Source: an uncultured Eubacteriales bacterium | GTDB lineage: Bacteria; Bacillota; Clostridia; Oscillospirales; CAG-272 | Direction of reading: 5' to 3' | NCBI GenBank assembly: GCA_934401725.1 | Contig: CAKRSS010000011.1 | Location: forward strand, 1-43,620 | DNA: 43,620 nt | In this document: positions 6,439-14,942 of the stretch, one piece after another | Layout of the letters: each line of letters begins with the position of its first letter | Numbering within the stretch: the first letter of the stretch is position 1 | Program-made: the position numbers and the translations under genes | The notes under the pieces: model-generated | What the model saw: only the letters and a program-made list of their open reading frames with translations | The model's database searches: none | What the model was told of the DNA's origin: nothing

Positions 6439-8910
6439 ATGAAAAAAGCCGTTTTTATTTCAAATCCCAATGATGTAAAGCCGACGTATGAGCACCCGTG
6501 GATGCAAAACCGCGTGTTCAATGCCAAGGATATAGATTTTGAGCCGTGGGGAGGTCTGGTGCTGTTCTCGCGCGCTTTTGAGCTCGGAAAGCCGGTCGCA
6601 CGGGTGACGCTGCGCGCGACGGCGCTCGGCGTGTTCGAGCTGTACTTCAACGGCCGCCGCGTCGGCGACGGTGCGGGGCACGATGAGTTCGACGAGCTCA
6701 AGCCGACCTGGACCGACTACCGCAGCCGCGTTTTTGAGTACGAGTATGACATAACCGACCTGTGCGCCGCGGACAACCGCGTTGTCGCCGAGGTTTCGAC
6801 CGGCTGGTGGAGCGGCCGCATTTCGTTCGGATTTTACGGCTTCCGTCCCGCTGCCTTCTGCGGCGAGATAGAGGTGCAGTATGCCGACGGCGTGCGCGAG
6901 ATAATCTCCGACGACTGGAAGACCACCATCGGCGGCCCCGTCCGCCGCGCCGACATCTGGGACGGCGAATATTACGACGCACGCATAGCGTCGCCCGCAG
7001 CCGCGCCCGAGCAGTATGACTGGATGGACGCCGTGCCCGCCGAGGGCGTGACCTGCAAGGTCGTGCCGCCGGTCGGCCGCCCGATACGCAGACAGAGCGC
7101 GCTCACGCGAGCGCCCCAGAACGCCGTAGTTCACTGCGGCACGCTCGACAACGGCACGGATTACGGCGAGATAAACGTCGTCTCGCGCAGCGTGTCAAGC
7201 GGCTGCGAGTGCATGACGCTGAAGGCGGGGCAGAGCGTTATTCTGGACTTCGGGCAGAATATCGTTGGTCGTCCCGAGATATGCGTCAGGGCAGCACGCG
7301 GAACTGTTATCAAGGGCTATTTTGCCGAGCTTCTCAACGACTCGGGCCTCGAGTCCCGCGGTAACGACGGCCCGCGCGACAGCATGTACATAAAGAACTA
7401 CCGCTCGGCGCTGGCGCGCTACACCTATGTCGCGTCGGGCGAGGGTGAGGAGCGCTTCGAGCCGCTGCATACCTTCTATGGCTTCCGCTACTTCGAGCTG
7501 TGTGCCGACGCGGACATTGAAATACTTTCGGTGCGCGGCATGGTGCTGACCTCCGACATCGCCGCGACCGGACACATCGAGACGGATCACCCCGTTGTCA
7601 ACAGACTGATTTCCAATATTCTGTGGGGACAGCGTGGCAACTACATCTCCGTTCCGACGGACTGCCCGCAGCGTGACGAGCGTCTCGGCTGGACGGGCGA
7701 CACGCAGGTGTTCTGCGGTGCGGCGAGCTACTTCTGCGACATCGACGCCTTCATGAAAAAGTGGCTCGGAGACGCGCGCGACTCGCAGGTCGGCGAGGGC
7801 GGCGCGTACTGCGACGTTATACCGCGCGTTTTCGCCGGCGGCAACAACGGCAACGCAGCATGGGGCGACGCCGGAATCATCGTTCCTTACCGTCTGTGGC
7901 TGATGTACCGCGACTATGACACGGTGGCCGAGCATTACGACTCGATGGAGCAGTACATGAACTACCTCGAGCAGTTCGGGCTCAACGGCCCCAACACGGC
8001 CTACGGAGACTGGCTCAACTACGACATCACCGACAAGCGCTATATTGCCGTCTGCTACTACGCATACGACGCGCAGCTGATGGTGAAATTTTCCGAGATA
8101 CTCGGCAAGGCCGACCGTGCGGAGTATTACCGCGGACTTGAGGCGCGCATAAAGGCACACTTTGTCGAGAAGTACACAAAGGACGGCAGCCTCACGCAGA
8201 CGACGCAGACCGCTTACCTGCTGGCGCTCCGCTTCGGTATGCTGCCCGAGCGAATGCGCGAGGAGGCGGTTAGACTGCTCGAGCGCAAGATTATTGACAA
8301 CAACTATACGCTCTCGACCGGCTTTGTCGGCACGGGACTGCTCAATCAGACGCTCTGCGAGCTCGGACTTGACGACCTGTGCTACTCGCTGCTGCTTCAG
8401 ACGGCCGACCCGTCGTGGCTGTACAGCGTGGAGCAGGGAGCAACGACTGTCTGGGAGCGCTGGAATTCCTACACCAAGGAGCGCGGCTTCGGTGACGTCG
8501 GCATGAACTCCTTCAACCACTATGCGTACGGCGCTGTGGCCGAGTGGATGTTCTCGGGCATGGCCGGAATCAGTCCTGAGGAGGAGTATCCCGGCTTTGA
8601 GCGCGTTCGTCTTGCGCCTAAGCCCGATATGCGCGCCGAGCTGCCCGAGGGACAGATACACATCAACCGCGTGCGCGCCGGGTACGACAGCATCCGAGGA
8701 CATATCGCGAGCGCGTGGTATCGCGTCGGCGACAGGTTTGAGTACGAGTTTGAGGTGCCCGCCGGCGTCAGCGCCGACGTGACGCTGCCCGGCGAGTGGA
8801 TGACCGTAAATATCAACGGACTTGACTTCACCCCGGCTCAACTCGGCGGAAAAGTCGACAAAAACGGCGTCAGCTTTGTGCTTGAGGCAGGAAAATACAG
8901 CATAAAATGA
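6439..8910 (+). CDS. Glycoside hydrolase family 78 alpha-L-rhamnosidase
   Basis: Hydrolyses terminal alpha-L-rhamnose from plant polysaccharides, flavonoid glycosides or bacterial glycans. The 823-residue product has the usual multi-domain layout: N-terminal beta-sandwich domains (residues about 1-350; FELYFNGRRVGDG is the typical accessory-domain strand), then an (alpha/alpha)6 barrel. The barrel contains the family hallmark DCPQRDERLGWTGD at 408-421 with the acidic catalytic cluster, and the second hallmark VWERWNS (Glu673), where the catalytic base is expected. No signal peptide is present, so it is probably cytoplasmic and acts on imported oligosaccharides. ATG 6439 is supported by AAAGGA about 9 nt upstream. 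No transporter or rhamnose catabolic gene is adjacent. Confidence 0.93.
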   Translation: MKKAVFISNPNDVKPTYEHPWMQNRVFNAKDIDFEPWGGLVLFSRAFELGKPVARVTLRATALGVFELYFNGRRVGDGAGHDEFDELKPTWTDYRSRVFEYEYDITDLCAADNRVVAEVSTGWWSGRISFGFYGFRPAAFCGEIEVQYADGVREIISDDWKTTIGGPVRRADIWDGEYYDARIASPAAAPEQYDWMDAVPAEGVTCKVVPPVGRPIRRQSALTRAPQNAVVHCGTLDNGTDYGEINVVSRSVSSGCECMTLKAGQSVILDFGQNIVGRPEICVRAARGTVIKGYFAELLNDSGLESRGNDGPRDSMYIKNYRSALARYTYVASGEGEERFEPLHTFYGFRYFELCADADIEILSVRGMVLTSDIAATGHIETDHPVVNRLISNILWGQRGNYISVPTDCPQRDERLGWTGDTQVFCGAASYFCDIDAFMKKWLGDARDSQVGEGGAYCDVIPRVFAGGNNGNAAWGDAGIIVPYRLWLMYRDYDTVAEHYDSMEQYMNYLEQFGLNGPNTAYGDWLNYDITDKRYIAVCYYAYDAQLMVKFSEILGKADRAEYYRGLEARIKAHFVEKYTKDGSLTQTTQTAYLLALRFGMLPERMREEAVRLLERKIIDNNYTLSTGFVGTGLLNQTLCELGLDDLCYSLLLQTADPSWLYSVEQGATTVWERWNSYTKERGFGDVGMNSFNHYAYGAVAEWMFSGMAGISPEEEYPGFERVRLAPKPDMRAELPEGQIHINRVRAGYDSIRGHIASAWYRVGDRFEYEFEVPAGVSADVTLPGEWMTVNINGLDFTPAQLGGKVDKNGVSFVLEAGKYSIK

Positions 8911-8982
8911 CGCCATGGTACATTCACCGTGCGAGAGGGCGGCAATAACAGTAAAATAAGAAATAAAAATTAGCAAAAGCTC

Positions 8983-9011
8983 TTGACAAAAAGGCGGTTT
9001 GCGGATATAAT
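8983..9011 (+). promoter_or_regulatory. Consensus promoter of the DUF177-rpmF operon
   Basis: TTGACA (8983-8988), 17-bp spacer, TATAAT (9006-9011): exact consensus. It is a likely strong promoter, as expected for a ribosomal protein operon. Confidence 0.9.
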
Positions 9012-9072
9012 ACTTACTGTCGCATTTTGTGTACTGCGATTATTCAACCCCATGCAGGAGGAGTCCGGTGTT

Positions 9073-9606
9073 ATGAAGGTCGATATCAGGCCGCTGCTCA
9101 GCGGTGAGAAGAAAGTCATTGATATTGATTTTACACTGACCCCCGAGCCGATTGACGGCGTCAGCTTTTTGTCCGACGCGGCAGTCCGCGGCAGTGTGAC
9201 CGACAATGCCGGTTACATGCGTCTCTCGCTTGTGGTTGAGCTCGCATACCGCACCGAATGCGCACGCTGTCTTGAGACGGTGGAGCGTACGTTCAGCGCC
9301 GATTTCGAGCGCACTGTGGTGACGCCGGGTATGCTGAGTCAGCAGCAGATCGACGACAATGTGGACGAGTACGTCGTTGTTGAAAACGGAGTGCTCGACG
9401 TCGATGGTGAGTTGCGCGACACGCTGATACTCGAGTTTCCTACCAAGGTGCTGTGCTCGGAGAAGTGCGAGGGACTTTGTCCCGTGTGCGGCAAGCCCCG
9501 GCGGCTCGGCTGCGGTTGTGTCGAGAAGCACATCGATCCGCGGCTGGCAGTGCTCGCAAAGCTGCTCGAGGACGACGGCGAATGCGAAGAAAATGATAAA
9601 AAATAA
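9073..9606 (+). CDS. DUF177 (YceD) family protein
   Basis: A 177-residue member of the YceD/DUF177 family, almost always encoded directly before rpmF, as here; in E. coli and plants the family is linked to 23S rRNA accumulation. Recognisable parts are the start MKVDIRPLLSGE, the pair CARCLETVERTF, and the Cys-rich C-terminal block CSEKCEGLCPVCG followed by GCGC, which probably binds zinc. AGGAGGA lies 10 nt upstream of ATG 9073; an in-frame ATG at 9052 would add seven residues but would overlap that site. Spacing of 45 nt to rpmF supports co-transcription from the promoter at 8983. Confidence 0.9.
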   Translation: MKVDIRPLLSGEKKVIDIDFTLTPEPIDGVSFLSDAAVRGSVTDNAGYMRLSLVVELAYRTECARCLETVERTFSADFERTVVTPGMLSQQQIDDNVDEYVVVENGVLDVDGELRDTLILEFPTKVLCSEKCEGLCPVCGKPRRLGCGCVEKHIDPRLAVLAKLLEDDGECEENDKK

Positions 9607-9651
9607 ATTATATAATTATGCGTAACACCGCATGATAGAGGAGGTGTAATC

Positions 9652-9837
9652 ATGGCAGTACCGAAGAAAAAGGTGTCCAGCGCGCGCAGAGATAAGAGAA
9701 GATCCAACAATTCCAAGCTGACGGCTCCCGGACTCGTTGAGTGCCCCAAGTGCCACGAGCAGGTTCTGGCTCATCATGTTTGCAAGAATTGCGGAACATA
9801 TGACGGCAAGGAAGTTCTCAAAGTTAAGAACGCGTGA
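9652..9837 (+). CDS. rpmF: 50S ribosomal protein L32
   Basis: A 61-residue protein with the standard L32 start MAVPKKKVSSARRDKRRS and two zinc-ribbon pairs, CPKC and CKNC, so this is the zinc-binding (C+) form. It is part of the large ribosomal subunit. AGGAGGTG is 6-7 nt upstream. The gene is followed by an intrinsic terminator at 9850-9889. The product is of normal length and complete. Confidence 0.98.
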   Translation: MAVPKKKVSSARRDKRRSNNSKLTAPGLVECPKCHEQVLAHHVCKNCGTYDGKEVLKVKNA

Positions 9838-9849
9838 CGTTTGAACGGC

Positions 9850-9889
9850 AAAAAGGATTCGACCAATATACCGGCTGAATCCTTTTTTT
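9850..9889 (+). terminator. Intrinsic terminator after rpmF
   Basis: AAAGGATTC and GAATCC(TTT) arms around 9850-9882 followed by a run of seven T. It lies just before the ribosome binding site of the lipoprotein gene, so that gene may partly depend on read-through. Confidence 0.85.
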
Positions 9890-9912
9890 CTACAAATTTC
9901 AGGAGTGATTTT

Positions 9913-11073
9913 ATGAAAAACAATATAAAACGGCTGCTGGCCGCACTGCTGACCGCGGGGCTGTGCCTCACGGCGAGCGCCTGCCAGCTGTCCGAGATAA
10001 TCGGCAAGGATACCACGCCCGCCGACACCTCCGGTGACACGACGCCGGCAGACTCCACCTCGGGCACTCCGTCGTATGACAGCTCGGCCGAGGCCATGGA
10101 CTTCTTCGGGGTCGACGTGCTCAAGTACGTCAGGCTCGGACAGTACAAGGGCATCTCCGCGACGCTCGACGTCAAGGAGGTCACGGATGAGGACGTTGAG
10201 ACGGAGCTTAAGAATATTGTAGACAACAACGGCGTCTACGAGCAGATAACGGACCGCGCCTGCGCCAAGGGCGACACCGTGAACATCGACTTCAAGGGCT
10301 TCCTTGACGGCGTTCAGTTCAGCGGCGGCACGGCAGAGGGACAGACCATCACGCTCTCCGACACGAGCGGGTACATTGACGGCTTTGCCGACGGCATCAT
10401 CGGCGCCGAGCCCGGAAAAACGGTCACGCTCAACCTGACTTTCCCCGATCCATACCCGAACAACACGGATTATTCCGGTAAGGCGGTTACGTTCGAGGTC
10501 AAGGTCAACTACATTCAGGGCGAGTACATCGAGGCGGAGCTCAACGACGAGTTCGTCGTCCGCTACACCGGCGGCGACATCAGCACGGTCGACGAGTTGA
10601 GGGCGGCTGTCCGCAAAACGCTGGTTGAAAACAGCGAAAAGGCCGCCAAGGAGAGCGCGCTGGGGGTAATCTGGGCGCAGGTCATGGATAACGCTGAGGT
10701 TATCGAGTACCCCGAGCAGCAGATAGAGTATTATTTCGCCATGCAGATGAGCCAGTGCGAATATTACGCCAAGAGCTACGGCATGACGGTCGAGACCATC
10801 ATGCAGCTGATGGGATATACCGAGGAGTCGTTCCGGGCCGAGGCGCAGAAGTATACCAAGGAGGATCTTGTCTTCTACGCCATCGTGCAGACGGAGGGCG
10901 TCACCCTCTCGGACGAGGAGTACACCGCGGGGCTGGCTAAGTACGCCGCGGACGCCGGTGCGGGCGCGACACCCGAGGCTCTTGAGGACTACTACGGCAA
11001 GAAGTACATCACGGAGGCGCTGCTCTGGGATAAGCTGCTGGATATGATTTACAAAATGTCCGATGTAAAATAA
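9913..11073 (+). CDS. Trigger-factor-like FKBP-type peptidyl-prolyl isomerase lipoprotein
   Basis: A 386-residue exported protein resembling the PPIase plus C-terminal domains of trigger factor, without the ribosome-binding domain. The signal sequence MKNNIKRLLAALLTAG runs to a lipobox ending at Cys24 (TASAC). A Thr/Asp/Ser linker follows (about 33-55). The FKBP part includes GDTVNIDFKGFLDG and FADGIIGAEPGKTVTLNLTFPDPYP, typical of trigger-factor FKBP domains, and the C-terminal half is helical as in trigger factor. It should work as a foldase/chaperone outside the membrane. AGGAG sits 7 nt upstream of ATG 9913; an upstream in-frame TTG at 9841 is ruled out by the intervening terminator. Confidence 0.85.
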   Translation: MKNNIKRLLAALLTAGLCLTASACQLSEIIGKDTTPADTSGDTTPADSTSGTPSYDSSAEAMDFFGVDVLKYVRLGQYKGISATLDVKEVTDEDVETELKNIVDNNGVYEQITDRACAKGDTVNIDFKGFLDGVQFSGGTAEGQTITLSDTSGYIDGFADGIIGAEPGKTVTLNLTFPDPYPNNTDYSGKAVTFEVKVNYIQGEYIEAELNDEFVVRYTGGDISTVDELRAAVRKTLVENSEKAAKESALGVIWAQVMDNAEVIEYPEQQIEYYFAMQMSQCEYYAKSYGMTVETIMQLMGYTEESFRAEAQKYTKEDLVFYAIVQTEGVTLSDEEYTAGLAKYAADAGAGATPEALEDYYGKKYITEALLWDKLLDMIYKMSDVK

Positions 11074-11091
11074 GACACGTGCGCAAATTCA

Positions 11092-11126
11092 GCGCGCCAT
11101 GAGCCACCGGCTCATGGCGCGCTTTT
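11092..11126 (+). terminator. Intrinsic terminator
   Basis: A 14-bp perfect stem GCGCGCCATGAGCC (11092-11105) and GGCTCATGGCGCGC (11109-11122) with a 3-nt loop, then TTTT. Confidence 0.9.
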
Positions 11127-11205
11127 GCGTCCGTGGCCGGTCGTGCACGCGGCGTGGGGCGGGGAGCCTCTGTGTTTTGTTTGCGACGCGGGAAGGCCGG
11201 GCAGC

Positions 11206-11300
11206 TCACTCCCCGCAGGCTTTGCCGGTGAGGGCGTGTTGTCTTCGCTGAGAACGTGCGGGGCACCTCTCACTCCCCGCAGGCTGTGCCGGTGAAAGCG
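11206..11300. repeat. Direct duplication of the sigK 3' end
   Basis: The 31 bp at 11206-11236 match 11270-11300 in 28 positions. The second copy is the end of sigK including its stop codon; the first lies 64 bp away, beyond the stop, and on the minus strand would read A-L-T-G-K-A-C-G-E-stop against A-F-T-G-T-A-C-G-E-stop in sigK. Confidence 0.8.
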
Positions 11301-11968
11301 GCAAGCAGCTTGTCGAGCGCGCCCTTTTCAATGCGGCTGACGTAGGAGCGCGAGATGCCAAGCCGCCCGGCGGTTTCGTGCTGTGTGTACTGACGGCCGC
11401 CGTAAAGGCCGTAGCGCATGATGATTATCTGACGCTCGCGCGGCGTGAGCACGGTGTCGATAAAGCGCAGCATGCGGTCGGTCTGCATTTTGAGGTCAAC
11501 CTCGTCAATGACGGAGTCCTCGCAGCTTATCACGTCTATGTAGGTCAGCGGGTTGCCGTCGCGGTCCATGTCGATGGTCTCGTTTATCGACACCTCGCCC
11601 GCTAACTTTTTCTGCGAGCGGAAGTACATCAGCACCTCGTTTTGTATGCATTTGGCCGCGTAGGTGGCGAATTTTGTGGTCTTGGTGCTGTCGAAGCTGT
11701 CGACGGCCTTGACAAGGCCTATCGAGCCGACCGAAATCAAATCCTCCTGCGCGCGGTTGCCCGAGTAGTATTTGCGGACGATGTGCGCCACGAGTCGCAG
11801 ATTGTGCAGTATGAGCAGCTGGCGCGCCTCAGCGTCGCCGCTACGCATGCGGGCAAAGCAGTCGGCCTCCTCAGCGGCGGTGAGCGGCGGGGGGAAGGTG
11901 TGCGGCGTGCCGATGCCGAGTATCGCTCCGAGCATGTGGGACAGCAGTGAGAAAATATAGGTGTACAT
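11270..11968 (-). CDS. sigK: RNA polymerase sporulation sigma factor SigK (pro-sigma-K)
   Basis: Late mother-cell sigma factor that directs coat and cortex gene expression in endospore formers. The 232-residue protein starts with a hydrophobic pro-sequence (MYTYIFSLLSHMLGAILGIG), as in pro-sigma-K, which SpoIVFB cleaves in Bacillus. Core regions follow: LTAAEE, region 2 with HNLRLVAHIVRKYY and EDLISVGSIGLVKAVDSFD, and region 4 with LTPRERQIIIMRYGL and the helix-turn-helix QHETAGRLGISRSYVSRIEKGA. The gene is uninterrupted: no skin element. GGAGG lies about 5 nt upstream. A weak sigma-E-like promoter may precede it. The 3' end is partly duplicated downstream. Confidence 0.93.
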   Translation of the reverse strand: MYTYIFSLLSHMLGAILGIGTPHTFPPPLTAAEEADCFARMRSGDAEARQLLILHNLRLVAHIVRKYYSGNRAQEDLISVGSIGLVKAVDSFDSTKTTKFATYAAKCIQNEVLMYFRSQKKLAGEVSINETIDMDRDGNPLTYIDVISCEDSVIDEVDLKMQTDRMLRFIDTVLTPRERQIIIMRYGLYGGRQYTQHETAGRLGISRSYVSRIEKGALDKLLAAFTGTACGE

Positions 11969-12015
11969 AACAGCCTCCGTCGTTTTTTTGACGGCACGCG
12001 GGTGCCCTCCCTATA

Positions 12016-12045
12016 AATATATGCCGCCGACGGCCTGTCTTATGG
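12016..12045 (-). promoter_or_regulatory. Possible sigma-E-type promoter for sigK
   Basis: On the minus strand, CATATATT (12016-12023) matches most of the sigma-E -10 consensus, with a poor -35-like CCATAAG (12039-12045) 15 bp upstream. It is suggested mainly because sigK is a known sigma-E-dependent gene. Weak. Confidence 0.25.
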
Positions 12046-12084
12046 AAAAAATGTCCGATTGGGCGACGGCTTTTTGCACTGCCC

Positions 12085-12113
12085 TTGACAAGCGGGGCGG
12101 GAAGTGATAAAAT
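12085..12113 (+). promoter_or_regulatory. Sigma-A promoter of the phosphofructokinase gene
   Basis: TTGACA (12085-12090), 17-bp spacer, TAAAAT (12108-12113), 36 nt before the ATG. Confidence 0.85.
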
Positions 12114-12149
12114 ATTAAGCGGTAAATTTTTTTGAAATGAGGTATTTCT

Positions 12150-13388
12150 ATGAACCGTCTGACAGGCAACGCTGTCGTAGGACAGTCCGGCGGACCGACC
12201 GCCGCCATAAACGCCACGCTGGCCGGAGTTATAAGAGGCGTCCGTGAGAACGTGCACGGAGGCTGCATAAAGACGCTGTACGGTATGCGCAACGGTGTCG
12301 AGGGACTGCTGGAGGAGCGTCTTGTCGACCTCACCGCCATATTTGACGACGACGCCAAAATCACAACGCTTGAGAACACTCCCGCCGCAGCGCTCGGCTC
12401 CTGCCGCAAAAAGCTGCCCGATCCCGATAAGGAGAGCGCCGTTTTTGAGCGTCTGCTCGGCATTTTCCGCAAGTACGACATTCGCTATTTCTTCTACATA
12501 GGCGGCAACGATTCCATGGACACCGTCGCCAAGCTGTCGGCCTACACGCGCGGGCATGACTACGAAATGTGCATCATGGGCATCCCGAAGACCGTCGATA
12601 ACGACCTCGTCGTCACCGACCATACGCCGGGCTACGGCTCTGCGGCAAAGTACATCGCCGTCACCATGCAGGAGATTATCCGCGACTGCGCCGTCTACAC
12701 GACCAAGGCGGTCACGATTGTCGAGATTATGGGGCGCGACGCCGGCTGGCTGACTGCCGCTGCCGCTGTCGGACGTGCCGTCAGCGGGTACGGCCCCGAC
12801 CTGATTTATCTCCCCGAGCGCAACTTCAACATGGCGGAGTTCTTTGAGGATCTGCGCGGCGTGCTGGAGGATCATCCCAACGTCGTTGTGGCGGTTTCCG
12901 AGGGAATACATTTTTATAACGGCAAGTACGTCTGCGAGGCGACAAGCAGCGGTGCCGTCGATGTGTTCGGTCACAAGGCGCTGTCGGGCACCGGCAAGGC
13001 GCTTGAGATTGCTGTCAAGGAGGAGCTCGGGTGTAAAGTTCGCTCGGTCGAGCTGAACATTCCCCAGCGCTGCGCCGCACATCTCGCGTCCGCAACCGAT
13101 ATTGATGAGTCCGTGTGCGTCGGCCGCGAGGCGGTCAGAGCCGCTTCCGAGGGAGTTACACGTCAGATGATGACCATCGAGCGCGTTTCGACCACTCCTT
13201 ACGTCACCCGCATTTCGCATTCCGACGTGTCGGAGATTGCGAACAAGATAAAGGTCGTTGACGACAAATTCATCAACGAGCGCGGCAACAACGTCACCGA
13301 CGAGTGCGTCGACTATCTGCTCCCGCTCATCCGCGGCGAGCGGACGCCCGAGTACGTGGACGGCATTCCGGTTCACTTTGTTATCTGA
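12150..13388 (+). CDS. 6-phosphofructokinase, pyrophosphate-dependent type
   Basis: Interconverts fructose 6-phosphate and fructose 1,6-bisphosphate in glycolysis. The 412-residue protein is longer than bacterial ATP-PFK (~320). Residues that set phosphoryl donor choice are of the PPi type: GGNDS at 118-122 has Asp where ATP enzymes have Gly, and PKTVDND at 146-152 has Lys where ATP enzymes have Gly. Asp150 is the expected base. The product should therefore use PPi reversibly. The start has GAGG upstream, and a perfect-spacing promoter and a terminator make it monocistronic. PPi-PFK is common in fermentative Clostridia. Assignment is strong; donor use is inferred from the two residues. Confidence 0.93.
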   Translation: MNRLTGNAVVGQSGGPTAAINATLAGVIRGVRENVHGGCIKTLYGMRNGVEGLLEERLVDLTAIFDDDAKITTLENTPAAALGSCRKKLPDPDKESAVFERLLGIFRKYDIRYFFYIGGNDSMDTVAKLSAYTRGHDYEMCIMGIPKTVDNDLVVTDHTPGYGSAAKYIAVTMQEIIRDCAVYTTKAVTIVEIMGRDAGWLTAAAAVGRAVSGYGPDLIYLPERNFNMAEFFEDLRGVLEDHPNVVVAVSEGIHFYNGKYVCEATSSGAVDVFGHKALSGTGKALEIAVKEELGCKVRSVELNIPQRCAAHLASATDIDESVCVGREAVRAASEGVTRQMMTIERVSTTPYVTRISHSDVSEIANKIKVVDDKFINERGNNVTDECVDYLLPLIRGERTPEYVDGIPVHFVI

Positions 13389-13404
13389 TTGCTATCTGAA
13401 TAAG

Positions 13405-13438
13405 TCCGGCGTGGGTATAGCTCCCGCCGGGCTTTTTT
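13405..13438 (+). terminator. Intrinsic terminator after PFK
   Basis: GTCCGGCG and CGCCGGGC-like arms (about 13404-13431) followed by six T. Confidence 0.75.
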
Positions 13439-13513
13439 CTTCCATTGATTTGTCAGTATGTCTTGCATCGTACGGTGGAAAACTAAGCCCGAATAAACGA
13501 AAAGAGAAGGCCT

Positions 13514-14941
13514 ATGATAACCGGACTGACAAACGATTACAAGCAAAACATCGACCTGCTTGATCGCGAGCTAAACGTCGGAGAAAACTTCGATATGCTG
13601 AAAAAGAAGCTCAAAATCGGGCAGGATGAGATAACAATGTACTATATCGATGGCTTCGTCAAGGACGCCGTCATGCAGAAGTTGATGATATACCTGCTCT
13701 CGCTCGATGGCCTCGGAGAGGGCGAGGACGCCGCAAGACGCTTCGCGGACGAGCGGTTGCCGCACGTCGAGGTCGAGGCGACGCGCAACGCCGAGACTAT
13801 GTTGCACATGGTCATGTCGGGCGCGACGCTCATGCTTGGCAGTACGTTCGGCGACTGGGGCATCATCATCGACTCGCGCACCTACCCCGCCCGCGAGACG
13901 GCCGAGCCTGAGGACGACCGCGTCATGCGCGGCCCGCGCGACGGTTTCGTCGAGACGCTGATATGCAACACCGCGCTCATACGTCGCCGTGTGCGCGACA
14001 CAAACCTTGTCATGAGCTATGTGAGCATAGGCTCGTCGTCACGGACGGACGTCGTGGTGTGCTACATGAGCGACAAGGCTGACCCCGGCTACGTCGAGAA
14101 GCTGAAGGGGCGGCTGAAGAACATACGCACGCCGTCGCTCAACATGGGACAGCAGTCGCTGGCCGAGTGTCTCATACACTCGCGCTGGTACGACCCATTC
14201 CCCAAAATACGCTACACCGAGCGTCCGGACACCGCCGTCGCGCAGCTTTACGAGGGCAGCGTTCTGGTGCTCTGTGACAACTCGCCCGAGGCTATGATAC
14301 TGCCGACGACGATTTTTGACTTTCTTCAGGAGACCAACGATTATTATTTTCCGCCGCTGACCGGTTCATACCTGCGCATTGTCCGGCACGTGGTGTTCTG
14401 GCTGACGCTGACGCTCATCCCGACGTGGTATCTGCTCATCAGTATGCCGCAGATTGTCCCGGGCTGGCTTGATTTTATCATACCGGCCGACACGGGACGG
14501 CTGCCGATAATAATCCAGCTGCTGTTGGTCGAGTTTATCATCGACGGACTCCGTATGGCGTCGATGAACACGCCGGATATGCTGTCAAACTCGCTGTCCG
14601 TTGTCGGCGGACTGATACTCGGCGACTTCGCCGTGACTATCGGCTGGCTTATCCCCGAGGTTATACTTTATATGGCCTTCGTCGCCATTGCGAACTTCAC
14701 CCAGCGCAACTATGAGCTGGGCTACGCCTTCAAATTCATGCGTATAATCACGCTGATACTGACGGCGCTGTTCGGCGTCTGGGGATATGCGGCGGGCATG
14801 ATAATCTCCATCGTCCTCATCGTTATCAACAAAACGGCCAACGGCGGGCGCAGCTATCTCTACCCGCTCATACCGTTCGACGGGCGCGCGCTGCGCTCCA
14901 TGCTGCTGCGCGTCAAAAAGCGCGACATTTCACGGCAGTGA
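13514..14941 (+). CDS. Spore germination protein, GerA family (SpoVAF-like)
   Basis: A 475-residue membrane protein of the GerA A-subunit family in the spore inner membrane, most like SpoVAF: the opening (YKQNIDLLDRELNVGENFDMLKK, with LNVGENFD at about 20-27) and YYIDGFVKD are typical. The N-terminal half is the soluble GerA domain with the conserved RGPRDGFVETL. The C-terminal half (about 290-450) holds several transmembrane segments, including RLPIIIQLLLVEFIIDGLRMAS. GAGAAGG precedes the ATG closely. Other spoVA genes are not next to it in this window, which is unusual for spoVAF. It could instead be an orphan GerA subunit. A hairpin follows. Confidence 0.85.
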   Translation: MITGLTNDYKQNIDLLDRELNVGENFDMLKKKLKIGQDEITMYYIDGFVKDAVMQKLMIYLLSLDGLGEGEDAARRFADERLPHVEVEATRNAETMLHMVMSGATLMLGSTFGDWGIIIDSRTYPARETAEPEDDRVMRGPRDGFVETLICNTALIRRRVRDTNLVMSYVSIGSSSRTDVVVCYMSDKADPGYVEKLKGRLKNIRTPSLNMGQQSLAECLIHSRWYDPFPKIRYTERPDTAVAQLYEGSVLVLCDNSPEAMILPTTIFDFLQETNDYYFPPLTGSYLRIVRHVVFWLTLTLIPTWYLLISMPQIVPGWLDFIIPADTGRLPIIIQLLLVEFIIDGLRMASMNTPDMLSNSLSVVGGLILGDFAVTIGWLIPEVILYMAFVAIANFTQRNYELGYAFKFMRIITLILTALFGVWGYAAGMIISIVLIVINKTANGGRSYLYPLIPFDGRALRSMLLRVKKRDISRQ

Positions 14942-14942
14942 C

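Noticed and set aside
7195..8976. Long minus-strand open frame of 593 codons opposite the rhamnosidase
   Set aside because: Antisense shadow of a strongly recognisable GH78 gene; no start signal and no family resemblance.
9841..9912. Upstream TTG start for the trigger-factor-like lipoprotein
   Set aside because: An intrinsic terminator for rpmF lies inside it, and the signal peptide begins at 9913.
11270..11968. Skin-like element interrupting sigK
   Set aside because: The reading frame is continuous from pro-sequence to region 4.
11871..13376. Minus-strand open frame of 501 codons opposite phosphofructokinase and running into sigK
   Set aside because: It overlaps two well-supported genes and lacks any recognisable domain.
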